Source of the DNA: Sorghum bicolor
Taxonomy: Eukaryota > Streptophyta > Magnoliopsida > Poales > Poaceae
Assembly: GCF_000003195.3 (NCBI RefSeq)
Contig: NC_012871.2
Coordinates: forward strand, 4,079,997-4,143,996
DNA: 64,000 nt
Reading direction: 5' to 3'
Both the position numbers and the translations under genes were made by a program. Below are positions 33,001 through 44,971 of this stretch, one piece after another (within the stretch, counting starts at the first letter, position 1; each line of letters begins with the position of its first letter). The notes below the pieces were generated by a model, which made no database searches, had not been told where the DNA came from, and saw nothing but the letters and a program-made list of their open reading frames with translations.

Positions 33001-34833
33001 TCACAAATGGATAAAGTAGCTTTTTAAAATGCAGAACAAATACAGTATAAAATTGTGCCCATAAGTTCTGATTTTGCTCTTTAATGTGACATTAAACAGG
33101 TTTATATCATACACAGCATGCAAGAAAACAAATAGGCCACCTAAGTGAAGAAAGCTTAAGACCAATACAAAATATCCTTGCTAACTACGAGCTACCACCC
33201 TTGATGTAAGAGCTTTAACCCAAACAATATATCATCATATCTGCTAGTTCAAATTTCACAAGTCGTATTTACCTCACTGTGGAGCAGCATTCTTTCATCA
33301 AAACCAATCGCTGTAGATACTGGCAGCAACTCTGCATAGAATAGTCAATAGCGTGAGCAAATGAGAAATTTGAAACTGAATACAATAGGCATATGAGAAA
33401 TTGATTTGGTGGAACACATTCAGATTCTTAAAACTATTGTGTGATGGTAAACATACATTTTTTATTTGTCATTCCATGTAACACCATTCTATTTTGATGA
33501 AGTGGAACACATTCGGTGAACATACATTTGTGATACAGTGTAAGACCATTCTATTTCCTTCTTTCATGATTCAAATGATTCAGATGGTTTTGGATCCTTA
33601 TCAAATCTTGCCAATGACAAAGTTCCATTGACATGTGCTAATCGGAGTAAATCACATGATAAAAGAAGCCATGTCAAATCAAAGGTGGGTTTTATAAAGC
33701 CCACTAGACAGGGAGGAAAATGGAGCAAGTAGAGTGTCAACATATTTGGAAACATGCGGCAGTGTCAATGTGTCGGTTTTTATTGTGTTGGTCATATCAC
33801 TGATCCAAATTCGAAAGATATGCATATCGCATGCATGGTTTAAAGGATGCCTACTTGAAAAGATTGTACAGCATTTTTCTTAATATGTGCCAATTTCAGT
33901 AGGATACTAGGCTAGGTCAATTAACCTAGTAGTAGTCTATGCATAGCTTCTCGTGCATCTTTCGTCTTTATTTTTTCTTTTAGTTAGTTATAGTTCCAAC
34001 CATGATAAGCAAATAAAAAACAAGTATTAAAATTTTAACAAATATCTGACATGTGACAATGAAAATTGAAAAGTAACGGCAGAACATTAATTCAAAGGCA
34101 AACAACACCTGTGTCGGCAGATAACAAAGCTGTCTGTGCAATTTGTTTTTTGAAAACATCATATCCATCTACTGCAGATTCCTTAAGCTCACGGCAATTC
34201 TAGAATATGAGAACAAACACCAAAGAGAGGAGTTAAAACAACGATATGTACTAAATAGAATTTGCAACTTTTCATAAGTTACACTGCTTGCCTGACCACA
34301 AAAATTAATCTTACCATGCAATGTGTAATCTGGTCCACAATCGGCATTGTGCAGTTAAAGCAAAACCATCTATCCTCAACAAGGCGACTAGCAGGTTCCC
34401 AATCACTGTCATCTTCCTCTTCACCATTAAAGAAAAACAGATCCTCCAGTGTTGCCCCAACTTGCTCCCCCTCAAACTCCTGTGGTAGATCATCAACAGC
34501 CATGAAACTTTCCTTTTTTACATCCACACAGCCATCAGGATCAGCACTCTCAACATGACCTATCCTCGCTGTGGAACCCTTTACCTCTTCTTCTAAAGAA
34601 TCAGCACGATCATTGTTCAGACTGCATGCTCCACAGTTCTCTTTTGAGGCCTTCACATCAGTATGACTACCAGTCAACGAGGAGACTCCATCCACTCCAG
34701 AACAAATAGGTTTTGCAGCAATGTCACAGCTTTGGCATTTGCCATGACAAGCTTGATCAGAGACCCCACACTTCATGCCATGGGAGGTCTCACTCTTTTT
34801 GCCACTGCTAGGTGCTCTCATATCAGATGCCAT
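24054..34833 (-). CDS. HDA15: Histone deacetylase 15 (RPD3/HDA1 class with RanBP2 zinc finger)
   Basis: A zinc-dependent deacetylase of histone lysines that acts in the nucleus as a transcriptional repressor. Coding exons: 34833-34315, 34199-34109, 33331-33273, 32760-32682, 32289-32225, 32122-32067, 31845-31722, 31595-31470, 31368-31318, 30747-30679, 30049-29941, 29648-29569, 28073-27991, 27544-27499, 26862-26694 and 24232-24054. They total 1905 nt and encode 634 residues. A RanBP2-type zinc finger (Cys158, 161, 172, 175) precedes the catalytic domain, which has RPPGHHAG (His337-His338), DVHHGNG (Asp374, His376), [11 protein letters not shown] (Asp465) and EGGYN (Tyr505). The tail has [14 protein letters not shown] and [15 protein letters not shown], like Arabidopsis HDA15. 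The intron after 30679 uses a GC donor. If the last intron is retained, a stop follows two codons later (26686), giving 577 residues. Confidence 0.95.
24286..24433. mobile_element. Stowaway-like MITE (copy B, in last HDA15 intron)
   Basis: Terminal CTCCCTCTGTCCCAAATTAT and TAATTCGGAACGGAGGGAG inverted repeats flanked by TA. It is the counterpart of 9081-9229. Confidence 0.88.
24919..25037. mobile_element. Intact Tourist-like MITE with TTA duplication
   Basis: 119 bp from GGGCTCCTTTGGATC to GAATCCAAACTAGCCC. The two halves are nearly self-complementary (long hairpin) and TTA lies on both sides (24916-24918, 25038-25040). Confidence 0.85.
25041..25626 (+). mobile_element. LINE (L1-type) 3' fragment
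   Basis: The open frame at 25047-25238 contains [17 protein letters not shown] and ends HAAWDGG, matching the C-terminus of plant LINE polyproteins. It is followed by a 3'UTR with GATACGCAGTTCTCCTACG and an A-run at 25615-25622. Strongly 5'-truncated, as is usual for target-primed insertion. A second LINE end is inserted inside it. Absent from copy A. Confidence 0.8.
25339..25544 (-). mobile_element. Second LINE 3' end nested in the first, with 15-bp TSD
   Basis: The 206-bp insert lies in the opposite orientation: on the minus strand it ends ATACGCAGCTCTCCTGCGTA then TTTCAG and an A-run. It is bounded by a perfect 15-bp direct repeat, TTTGGGTCTCTGTAT (25324-25338 and 25545-25559), the signature of target-primed reverse transcription. 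It has no coding sequence. Confidence 0.85.
25635..26339. mobile_element. hAT-type element with perfect 8-bp duplication
   Basis: It starts CAGGGGCGGGCCTAGGA and ends AATCCTGGGTCCGCCACTG (inverted repeats). TTGAGGAC occurs directly on both sides (25627-25634 and 26340-26347), and removing the insert restores the sequence seen in copy A (...AGGACAGGTACTCC). 705 bp with no transposase. Inside at about 25710-25940 is a diverged, end-damaged copy of the GGCCTTGTTTA MITE. Confidence 0.9.
27169..27434 (+). mobile_element. LINE 3'-end relic in HDA15 intron (copy B)
   Basis: Counterpart of 10641-10953, with about 75 bp deleted in the 3'UTR part. It carries the same decayed WKHRND-type coding end and the A-run after GAGCTCTCCTGCATGTTTGA. 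Confidence 0.65.
28236..29010. mobile_element. DNA transposon with CCTAGGCG subterminal repeats, in HDA15 intron
   Basis: The ends (AAGGCGCTAGGCGG... and ...GCCTAGGCGCCGCCTTTTT) are imperfect inverted repeats, and variants of GCCTAGGCG occur several times near each end. The middle (28450-28930) is GC-rich with long overlapping open frames on both strands, such as a minus-strand frame containing [14 protein letters not shown], which match no family I know. It lies in the 1.5-kb intron between exons 29648-29569 and 28073-27991. No target duplication could be fixed, so the superfamily is open. Confidence 0.55.
30261..30403. mobile_element. Stowaway-like MITE in HDA15 intron
   Basis: A nearly perfect 143-bp palindrome beginning CTCCCTCCATTCCAAATTAT and ending with the complement (TAATTTGGAATGGAG), flanked by TA. 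In RNA it would fold into one long hairpin. Confidence 0.92.
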
Positions 34834-35684
34834 TAGAGGATATCCAGTGAGGCTCAAATCTGCGTGTAAACAAGACCAACAGATGAAAAACTAGCTCAAG
34901 AAACACACCTTAAACATATAAAACCAGGCATTATTGATTATACTATAATCACTCAAGGGTGCCAGTGGCAAATCCCACTACGAGCAAGCAGACATACTCA
35001 CACCCCACCTAAAGCGCAGGTAGTAACAACCACAGCCATAATAGGACAGTGGCATCAGCATCACTGACTAACAATTGAACATCATAACCACAAAGCGCCA
35101 AGAAATGGGATTTTTGCTGCGAAGGTACTTTCCGGAAATGGGGTTTTTGCCGAATTCATACAGATGCTCACCCGTGTCTACCTAATTTTGCCGCGCAAAC
35201 TTAAACCCTTCTAAAATCCCATCCATCTCTCTTGCCACCGGCGGAGCCAAGGCCCGGCCACCCTGGGCAGCTGGCCGGGCTCCCACGGGAACAGCAGCGG
35301 CGGGAGGGGAGAGGGAGGTGCGTACGCAGGGTCGTCGGCCGGTGCGCGGAGGACGCAGGCGAGGGCGCGAGGCGACTGGCGAGAGAAGGTGGGGGGAGCC
35401 GCCGACGCCGCCGCCGAGCCTGGGACTGCCCCTCCGTCGCTGGACGCCGCCGAGGGGGAGCCGCCGACGCGCGGAAGATCCGATCCTTGGGACCGAGCCT
35501 GAGCGCGAGTGGGGGAAGGAGCAGATCTGCGCTGAGGGACCGCCTGAGCGGCGCTGCGAGGGAGATGAGCGTCGGCGGCGCTGCGCTGCAAGGAGCCGGC
35601 GGTGCGTGGGTTTGTTGGGGCCACTAAATAAAAGCCCATACATTTTTTTTTCTCTTTTCTTTTTTATTTTTTGAGCAACTTCTA
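34834..35684 (-). promoter_or_regulatory. HDA15 5'UTR and promoter
   Basis: The exon containing the start codon begins at 34859 after an AG acceptor, so a 5'UTR intron is likely. A good donor (GG/GTGAGC) at 35171 suggests a 5'UTR exon from 35172 to about 35600, in GC-rich sequence. The promoter should lie beyond it, close to the MITE at 35685. The long open frames in the GC-rich part resemble no protein family. Confidence 0.5.
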
Positions 35685-35927
35685 GGCCTTGTTTACTTTC
35701 TAAATTTTTTGCAAAATTGCTACAGTATCTCTTTCGTTTGTATGTGACAAATATTGTCCAATCATAGACTAACTAGGCTCAAAAGATTCGTCTCGTCAAT
35801 TTCGACCAAACTGTGTAATTAGTTTTTATTTTCATCTATATTTAATACTCCATGCATACGTCTAAAGATTCGATGTGATGGGGAATCTGAAAAATTTTGC
35901 AAAAATTTTAGGGAACTAAACAAGGCC
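35685..35927. mobile_element. 243-bp GGCCTTGTTTA-family MITE
   Basis: Complete copy from GGCCTTGTTTACTTTC to GGGAACTAAACAAGGCC, with the family core CTCAAAAGATTCGTCTCGTC. It has the same length and orientation as the copy at 36213. Confidence 0.9.
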
Positions 35928-36212
35928 TTCTAACATCTTGTGACAAATTAGCACCTATATAATTAATATATATATATATTTAAAATAATATATGTTAGGA
36001 ATCATACTAATGTTGCCAGGGTCCAATCACATAACATTGTGATATAATGATTTTTTAAAAAATATTTTTTAAAATACAAACCCTATTAGGAGAAATTATG
36101 AAAATTTTCCCTCACACATTTTCTATAAAAAGGAAAGAGGGCAGATAGACATAAACTTATGTATTTATTTGCTCTTTCTCAATTGTTCTTCACTCTCTTC
36201 TTTATTTATTTA

Positions 36213-36455
36213 GGCCTTGTTTAGTTTCAAAATATTTTGCAAAATCGACACTGTAGCTTTTTCGTTTGTATTTGACAAATATTGTCCAATTATGGACTAA
36301 CTAGACTCAAAAGATTCGTCTCGTCAATTTCGACCAAATTGTGTAATTAGTTTTTATTTTTGTCTATATTTAATACTTCATGCATGTGTCTAAAGATTCG
36401 ATGTGACGGAGAATCTAAAAAATTTTGCAAAATTTTTTGCGAAGTAAACAAGGCC
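36213..36455. mobile_element. 243-bp GGCCTTGTTTA-family MITE
   Basis: Complete copy from GGCCTTGTTTAGTTTC to GCGAAGTAAACAAGGCC, 285 bp after the previous member and in the same orientation. Confidence 0.9.
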
Positions 36456-38571
36456 TCAATTTAAAATCAAAATTGTAATGTCTACTAAACTCTTAAAAAA
36501 TTAGGAACGCTTGAGCATGCTTAAACTTAGTCAGCGAGTCACTACTCTCTTAGCACTTAACCTCTCTTATAATCTTTCATCATGTTTTTCTTGTTAGTAT
36601 TACTATAACATTACGCTCAGGCTTCATAAAACTTTTGGCTCCCCCACTATCTCTTGCAACATTGTAACAATTTTACACCACAGCGTCAGTATAACTCTAG
36701 GGAAGACCCCACCTCCACAGTCCACACAGCCATCGCCAGGAGTCCAAGACAACTGCAACATCACCGAAAATGGTCTAGTTTCCAGTCTCTCCAAACGAAA
36801 CAAATCAAAACTCCAGGCGCCTCCAGTACCACCCCTCGACAAAATCCCGGACCTCCCGCCCCGCAATCATGCATCTCCGTGGGATGAACTGAACCCTCCA
36901 GAATTTCTTATCTTAGGAATATATAAACTGCTTTTAGTACCCATCACCATACATCAACCAAGCCCAGCAGCAAAAAAGCTACTACAGCAATCCAACCAGA
37001 ACGCCAACGAGCTTCCTTACCAACTAAAACGAGGAGATAACAAAACCCCCGGCAGATGCCCACCGCGCGTCGATCTGCTGAGCGGAGAGGAGCAGGGGAT
37101 CGACGACGAGCCTGGCCAGGCAGATCCCCACCCCCGCCATGAAGAGAAAAGGATGAGGAGCTCAGATACGGTGGGAGGAAAGCAGCGTGGCGCGACGCAG
37201 GAATTCCGCGGGCGGCAGCAAACCGGCGGCCTCAGTGCCTCCTCACTCGCGAGTCGCGACTGGCTTGTCTGCTCTAGCCGTTTGAGGAGCCGAGGAATTT
37301 TTTTTTTTTTTTTTGGGGGGGGGGGGGGGGGTTGCAATTTTGTCAGCAAGACTAACACACACTAACCGACTTTGTCATCGGCTCACTTTGTAAGTGTGAA
37401 TTGCTCTTGCCCTTCCTTGCATTTAGGAAAATGAAAATGGTACGCATATTTTTCGACCGTATTTAAGGTCGAATTCATTTAGAGGGGGTTTAGATCTGTC
37501 CGTATTTGAGTCTGAATGTTCAATATCCAATATCATATCCGTATATAAATACTTAAATCGTATATTTATGATGTCGACATCCAATCATATCTTATCCGAC
37601 ATTATTTATATTCGAATCCGAATCGGATAAAAATATAAAAACAAATATGATATCAGTGATATCCGTTCGTATCCCTAGTTGCAGGAGCAGAGACTCCTTC
37701 TCCAGCGAGCGCCATTGATGGACGGGGTGGTAGCGTTGTGTCCCTGCCTCGTGGGTGGTGGGCGTCGATGCTGGGGAGTGGGGATTGGGGACGGCCAGAC
37801 AGGGATGAGGGCGGCTACCTAGGTCGGGTGAGAGGATTGAGGAGGCACGGCGCCTGGAGCCTGGACTATGGAGTTCTGGAGGCGCTGCGGCTCAAGTCTG
37901 GAGAGGACAAGAGATCACGGCGCGCCATGAGGCCGCGATGGCAATCTCACGTAGTCGCGTCGCGTGGATCAAGGGCGCCGCCAACGTCAAGGATAGGGCG
38001 GCTGGGACTAGGAGATAGGGCTGGAAGAGGGGGTCAGTGTCGAATTTACGAAGCACAGACGACTTGAAAACATTGATTCACGTCACACATGCAAAATTTT
38101 CGTCACAAGAAATCTGTCGATGATGGTTCAGCAGCAGCAAATCAAAGGTTTTTGTATTGTGGTGATGGTAGTGGCCACCTCAAATCCAAGGGATGGGTCG
38201 TCGCAAGACCTTATCTGGATGGTCCAAATTCCAAAACACTTCACACCCAGAACCAGTGGAAGGAGCCATTTTTCAGCGATGGATATGAAGAAAGCAGCAT
38301 TCGAGAAGCGCCATTTTTCATCAGCATATGATCACAACGACATTTCACGGAGCGGGAGCCATTGGAGTGTCATTACCACCGAACCGAACTATCCCCCCCC
38401 ACACACACAGAATGAATAGAAATGCCAAAGCTTCTGATGTGTCGACCATAGGTACAACGATATAATAAATCACGAATCACCCCACAAAAAACTGCACACA
38501 TATTACACAAACAGCAAAAAGGGCAACAAGGTATATCCCATGCCATGCCCTCCTCCCTGTTTGGAACCACG
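36456..38571. other. Spacer without a confident gene
   Basis: The GC-rich patch at 36950-37290 has a short minus-strand frame starting MAGVGICLARLVVDPLL that I cannot assign. A 17-T/17-G tract lies at 37298-37331. Repeats of GATATCCG/CGGATA type at 37490-37680 look like transposon-derived sequence. From 37700 to 38400 is a GC-rich then neutral stretch without splice-supported coding. The last 200 bp are probably SYP132 3'UTR. Confidence 0.45.
37298..37331. repeat. Adjacent T17 and G17 homopolymers
   Basis: Seventeen T followed directly by seventeen G. The G-run could form quadruplex structures and is also a common place for length error in assemblies. Confidence 0.9.
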
Positions 38572-41500
38572 CTAGCCCTTCTTCCATGGCTGGATGACCG
38601 CGACGACAATGACCACCACTATCACCAGCAGTAGGATGATGGCATAGCACATCCACTTCCTCGAATTCTTCTGCAGTTTCTTCGCGCTCTGGAGTGCGGT
38701 CACACCTTGCTGTATGTGATTGGTGGCGTTCGAGACCTTGAAACAGAGGGTGGAAATTGACATGCAAGTGATTTCATCAAGCTTGCGATTAATTATTAAA
38801 AAAACAAATATGGTGCTTGTACTATATACAGCAGGCTCAATGCAGAAGTGGAAAACTCTTACATGTGTCTCGATGTTGTTGATCATGTCTCCTTGAGCCT
38901 CAACAAGAACTGCCATGTCCATGAATATCTAAAACACAAAAACAAAGAAATGGTATAAAGAGGCAGAACTTACTGAAAAGTACATGTGTTTTTATGTGTA
39001 TTATATATTCTTGAAGTGTTCTAGATTAATCCCAGCAGCCAGCTCCAAGAGTTGAAGGCTAAATGTTCTAAATTAACCCCAGCAGCCAGCTCCAACAGTT
39101 GACCGCCCAACCCATCCCAGACCACATAATCACATGAGTTAGGGACGCAGCAACTATACCAGTTAATGTAATTTATTTATTGTCTTCTATTGGAAACTAG
39201 ACAGTATATTGAGGGGACCTGTGCTCATTGAATGCCTACAGCTTTTATTACTCCCTCCATCCCAAATTGTAAGTCATTCCAAGAATCTTGGAGAGTCAAA
39301 GTATTTTCACGTTTGACCAAAATTATAGAGTGAAATACTAAGATTTGTAACGTAAAGTGAGTTTACTATAAAAATATAATTAAGAAAGAATCTAATGATA
39401 TTTAGTTGGTATCATAATAATTATTATTTTATCATATAAATTTGGTCAAACTTTGAAAAGTTTGACTCTCCAAGATTCTTGGAATGACTTACAATTTGGG
39501 ATGGAGGAAGTACATAAGAAGAGCTTATGCCAAAAAAGAAAAGAAAAAAAAGAAAAAGGCACCACCTGTTGCAACTCCAAAAGCTTCCTCTCTAGATCCC
39601 TTACAGCATCATGTCGCTCCTGTATTTCAGCAACTGTGTCCAGTATCTGCAAATATAAAAAAGTAACATATTCATAACAAATCAATGCTGTAAACAAACA
39701 TAGTTAGACCTGTTACCTAAAACCAATATACCTCATAACACGTAATGACCTACGTAACTATAGTAGACCACATACCTGGCCTCTTCCCTGATGTTGGATA
39801 GCATCTTTGAATATTTGCTCACTTTTTCCAGTCTCTATCAAATCATCAATTGTCTGCAGGGTTAGAGGCAATCACATGGCATGAGAAATTATGGAGTCAA
39901 TCATAGATCAAAGTTCACTGGAAAATAACAACACAATGACATGTACAATCATAACCACAGGTGAAATGTACGGTGGTCACAGGTACAATACTCACCTCTT
40001 CATCAGGACGATTACCAGTTACAGTAAAAACCCTTCTTTCAACAACCTCCCGATACTCTTGCCTGATTGCTTCTCTCAAGGTCTGCACCATATGTTAACA
40101 GGGTAACTTACATGATACAAACAATGTATTTAACTTTCTCCACAGATTTGTTGGCAATTGGCAGGTATTCACAATGATTTACAAACTTGAAGCCCTTCTA
40201 GAACCATACCATCAGCTAACTAATACTGAGAACCAAACAAGTAGCTGGCCATATTTTTATAATTTTTTTAGTTGAATAAAACATGCAATCATCAATGATG
40301 ATACTCACCCTGCTTATAATGAATCAGGCTCGCAGAATTCTTATAATTGGATCTCTCTTAAGCATGGAAAAGTAGAGAACTTTCTCTCTGCTACTTTAGA
40401 AACATGCAAATCTTCCTAGGAGCAATTAATTTGGTACAAGTTTATGTTTTAAGATCATCCTATGTTAATAGGATCTTATAATATCACAAAATAGCATAAG
40501 GATCACATGCATGGAAAGGCAGCAACACAGTACCTGAAAATCATCCATCCGCTCCTTCAATTTCTTTTTTACTGCTCTGTAGAATTGGACAAAATATTGA
40601 ATAAACAACAAATTTCATGTAAGCAAGTAAGCAGCATAACTAAGGCTCTGAGATAAAATGTAAATTTACCCAGTAGTCTGCTCTCTTGATCGGTCCACGG
40701 CAGAACCCTTTCCACATCCAGGTTTTTGCCTATTCAATAAGTTCTGTTCCACAATGGTAGCGAACAATTCAAGGTTAATTGTTGATAGCAGCGCACAAGT
40801 CAGCTCAATTTAAATAATTATAGATACATATTTCATAAGTTTCAAGAACTGTTGTTTGGTTACAGTGAATTTAGCAATGTTTCAGAACAAAAAATCTTAC
40901 AAAATGACATATAACAAAGTAGTAAGGTAATGAGGCTCTTAATTTCATCTAGCAATTATCAGAAGTACGATTGGCCAATTTATGACGCATTTATATAATT
41001 TCCACAATAAGCATGGACCAATTTGATTTATATAGATATTGCTAAGACAAATACTGATAACTATCAGGGTCAAGCAAGAGCATACATCTTTTTCCAGTTC
41101 ATCAACTTTTGTCTTTGCCTGACGAGCAATTTTCCCCACTTCATCAATATCTTTCTCCATCCGCTGCTTAATTGCTGTGAAAAAGAATTTAAGCATAGAG
41201 GTATTTCCAAAAGAGTGAATATGTATTTCAGATAAAGGTTAAATCTACTAGAATAAACAAGTACTTACCTTTCATGGAACTTGCTTTTGTAACTGCTTTG
41301 GATTCCTCATTTGCAGTCTACAGACAAAAGTTAGGTTTCTGATATCAATGCACATATCCAATGTAAATTCATAAGGAAAATGGTAATTCAGAAATGAAAT
41401 TCCATTGTGACTACTAAAATCCAGACCGTTAGCATAAGAAAAGGAAAGCGACAACAAATGAATGGTGGAATGAATGTACCTGGAGCTTATTCAATAGATT

Positions 41501-42704
41501 TGTCAGCTTTGCAATTAAACTCTCAATTGCATCGACCTGTTATATCACAAAGCATTATGTCATTAATCAGAAGGGAAAGTGTTGGAGTTGGACTAACAAT
41601 ATTGATATTAATGCAATTCGATGCAGACAGCAGAATACATGTAACAATAATGTAAATATGGTAGGATGGAGATGCAAACATCACCTTCTTCAAGAAATCC
41701 TTTAAGTTGTCTGAAGCATCAGCCTGATGCATTCCCATTTCAATGTCCGCATCTCTTGAGGAGTCCCGCCGAGGGAGCTCAAAGGAATCCTGTGAAATAT
41801 GAATGTTCATCATATGCTACACATGTACTACAGTTCAATCACCAAGGAATGGTAAATTATAATTTATTATAATAACAGGGTTGCAGCCCACATAGGGAAT
41901 ATCAGCATTCCATCCAAGCAGAGCAGATAGATTTCCAGTTTGAATCTTGCACATCCTTTCCATTGCAAAAGTGTAATTTAACAAAGATTACGATGCACCA
42001 TGAAAAAGTTATGGCCAAGGAGATGCGAAAAGAACAAGCTTTAAAACACATCAAACTCTAGTGAATACAAAGTATCCCGAACTAGAACCTCAACGGCAGC
42101 ACTAAATACAACTACTAGTGATCATTGCCGCTATTCAATCAAGGCAATTGCTCCACGAGCAATTAATGCAGTTGTTCATTGAGATAGATGGTTGAAGCAG
42201 GACAGTCCACTCCAAACTCCAAAGGTAAATAAGAGAATAGCTCAACGCAAGAAGGCACGATAGAAGCAGCCAGAAGCTCAGCAAGCCCATTTTGCTTCCA
42301 ACGCAATTCACCTGCTCCCGAACCAAAACCACGCAGATCTAAGGCGAGCATCCGGCAAGCATCCACCCTACCGCACGTCGCGGAGGAACCCCGGGGCGGG
42401 TTCCTTCCACCGCACGCCCCGCATTCCGACCCGCCGCCGCGCAGCTCAAGCAATCCCTTCCCCCACCGATCACTCCACCGCCGCTACCTCCGATCCCGCG
42501 AACCAAGCTCTGGCTCCGGGACCCTCCCTGGACGCGGGAGAGCCCCTGCGGGAGGAGCGGGCAGCGCCGACCGGGCCGCCCCAGATCTCAAGCTCGCGCG
42601 CCGGATCCCGGCGAGCGCCTGCGGAGGCGGGGGAGTCTTCCCGGATGAGAGAAGAGGGTGGAGGGAAGGAGACGAGGGGCGCTTACCGTGAGGAGGTTGT
42701 TCAT
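38572..42704 (-). CDS. SYP132: Qa-SNARE syntaxin SYP132
   Basis: A plasma-membrane syntaxin that pairs with SNAP33-type and VAMP72 SNAREs to fuse secretory vesicles. Coding exons: 42704-42687, 41789-41685, 41536-41480, 41317-41269, 41174-41086, 40743-40670, 40576-40534, 40082-39996, 39853-39776, 39646-39566, 38928-38863 and 38736-38572. They total 912 nt and encode 303 residues (Arabidopsis 304), with every frame continuous. It begins [16 protein letters not shown], followed by the Habc helices (about 40-155), a SNARE helix (about 205-267, with [17 protein letters not shown] and [12 protein letters not shown]), the basic linker [10 protein letters not shown] and a C-terminal membrane anchor (residues 279-297) ending QPWKKG. 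No lesion seen. The first exon has only 18 coding bases. Confidence 0.96.
39251..39510. mobile_element. Stowaway-like MITE in SYP132 intron
   Basis: 260 bp flanked by TA. The arms CTCCCTCCATCCCAAATTGT and CTTACAATTTGGGATGGAGG are inverted, and extended pairing continues through CCAAGAATCTTGGAGAGTCA. It lies between the last-but-one and last-but-two coding exons. Confidence 0.9.
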
Positions 42705-43621
42705 GGCGGCGAGCGGCGAGGAGAGAGAGGCGGGCGGGCGGGCGGGCGGCGAGGAGAGCGGAGGCCGGGGGAGGAGGTGTGGCCGTTGCGCCGCAGAGGA
42801 TGCTTAAAGCTGAGGAGAGAGGTGGGGTGGGCAGGGGTTAACGCTGCGGGTGCTGAGGCTGGCAGGTGGGCCACCCGGGATCTTTTTCGGCAGGCAGGCT
42901 GGCAATTTCTCTCTCCATTCCAGCGGTGTGAATTGAATTGTGTATTCAGCGAGGAAAGGGAAAGAAGTGTCGTAGATAGAAATAGAACAGTATTTTTATG
43001 CAAATCCAGCCACTCAAGACTTCCAGTTCTCCACAAATGATAGAGGAAGAGCAGTATTTTAAAAAAATCTGTTAGACAAAACTACAAACTTAACAAAATC
43101 TGATATGGATTAGCACAAAAATAACTAACAACTTATAATTGTTTTTATAGTTAAATAAAAAAGTTGATAGGTTGTCACACTAAGACAAATAATAAATCAT
43201 AGAAGTAAAAATTTACTTGTATTAGAGAGTGTTTGGTTGGAGTGTTAAAGTTTAAGTATTTTCGTTTTATTTGACAAATAATATCTAGTTGTGTTTTTAG
43301 TTTCTATATTTAATACTTCATACATGTGTCCAAATATTTGATGTGATAGGTGCTAAAATTTACCGAGGTGAACCAAACAGGGCCTTAGTTGGTTGTACGA
43401 AAATGTTGCATGAAATTATCTTAAAAATCAGGCGTCTAACAAATAGTGCTTCATACATATGTCCAAATATTTAATGTGATGGACGCTAAAATTTACCGAC
43501 ATGAACGGTCTTAGTTGGTTGTACGAAAATGTTGCATAAAATTATCTTAAAAATCAGACGTTTAACAAATAGTTATTGCATATTTACTCATTAATAAATG
43601 TAGTGCATTATAGTGTTATTA
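42705..43621. promoter_or_regulatory. SYP132 upstream region and MITE debris
   Basis: GC-rich leader (42705-42900, with GGCGGGCG runs) and then AT-rich DNA. Two related stretches near 43310-43395 and 43440-43560 share ATACATATGTCCAAATATTT-like sequence and a TTAGTTGGTTGTACGAAAAT block, so a short duplication occurred. No gene. Confidence 0.4.
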
Positions 43622-43968
43622 GGGTCTGTTTAGATTGTCAATGAAAATTTTTTGGATGTCACATCGAATGTGTCGGAAGGATGTCGGGAGGATTTTTTTA
43701 GAAACTAATAAAAAAACAAATTACATAGCTCGTCAGAAAACTTCAAGATAAATTTATTAAGCATAATTAATCTGTCATTAGCATATGTGGGTTACTGTAG
43801 CACTTAAGGCTAATCATGGAGTAACTAGGCTTAAAAGATTCGTCTCGCGATTCTCAACTAAACTGTGTAATTAGTTTATTTTTTTATCTATATTTAATGT
43901 TTCATGCATGTGTCCAAAGATTCGATGGAATGGATGAAAAAATTTTGGGTGGGAAACTAAACAGGGCC
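43622..43968. mobile_element. Tourist-like MITE, 347 bp
   Basis: Ends GGGTCTGTTTAG and CTAAACAGGGCC, flanked by TTA on both sides. It shares the core TTAAAAGATTCGTCTCGCGA with the GGCCTTGTTTA family but is longer and more diverged. Confidence 0.8.
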
Positions 43969-43971
43969 TTA

Positions 43972-44549
43972 TCTTATTTTGAATTACCTTAGATTTTGAT
44001 TGAAGACTCAACTACTTGTGTCATTTCCTAAGCAGAGGGAGCAGCTTATAATTTTTGTTACCTTAGCATGTTTTCATTACTGACCAAGAAAAAATATTTA
44101 AAGTAACTTTTTTTAAAAAAATAACAGTGTTTGAGTAGAAGATGGGAGACCTCGTCTCAACAGCCTTTTTCCACCTCTCAATCCGTTGAAATTCGCTTTG
44201 AATTGACGACGACGAAAAACCCCGTCTCCAGGTTACATATCCATTCATTCCTACTCCAACGGACTGCTAGTAGTTCACTGCCTCATGTAGCCGTAGCAGA
44301 TTTTCCAACTCCTCCTTTTCCCGGCCGCTCTTGCTCTGCGCTGGAACTCCGCGTCAGGTCGGGTCGGCTGCCACCTGCCAGCCACTGCCCGGAGGTGGAG
44401 TGGGCGGCCGTGCGGAACGAACGGTTGGTGCGCGGGGCCCGCTTGGGGCAAGCTGTCCGAGCTGGAGGGCAGCGCAAGCATGTTTTCCTGCTCATTGCTG
44501 TAATCCAAAACAAGTATCCAATCATGTCGTCTTTCTAGGCCTTCGTTAG
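43972..44549. other. Spacer, nothing identified
   Basis: Moderately GC-rich from 44280 to 44480, with overlapping open frames on both strands but no splice-supported exons or family motif. Confidence 0.4.
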
Positions 44550-44732
44550 GGTGTATTTGGTACTGTGCTCCATAAACTCCAACGTGGAGCAGCTTCCCAA
44601 AAAACTAGAGTTCGTGAAGTACTACCTCTTTAGGTGCTCTCACAACTCCACCTTTTTTTCTCGAACTGAGTGCGTGGAACTGAAACCATTTGGCTAAAAA
44701 ACGTGGAGCAGAGCAGTCTCAAACACCCCTTT
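44550..44732. mobile_element. Tourist-like MITE
   Basis: The left end GGGTGTATTTGGTACTGTGC and the right end TGGAGCAGAGCAGTCTCAAA then CACCCC are inverted repeats. TTA flanks the left end and a TTTA the right. A diverged GGCCTTGTTTA-family relative follows at about 44733-44962. Confidence 0.65.
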
Positions 44733-44971
44733 AGTTCCTAAATTTTTTTGTTCGGACATTGTATCACTTTCGTTTTCATAAGTAATTATTATTCAATTAC
44801 AGACTAATCACTCTTAAAAGATTCATCTTACGATTTATAAGTAGATTATACAATTAGTTTTTGTTTCTATCTATATTTAATACTCTATATATATGTCGTA
44901 AGATTTGATGTCACGAGAAATCTTGAATTTTTTTAATTTTTTATTGAATTAAACAAAGCCTTAGTATACTA

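Noticed and set aside
35182..35643. Overlapping frames of 115-155 residues near the HDA15 promoter
   Set aside because: GC-rich leader sequence; Arg/Pro/Ser-rich translations with no family motif on either strand.
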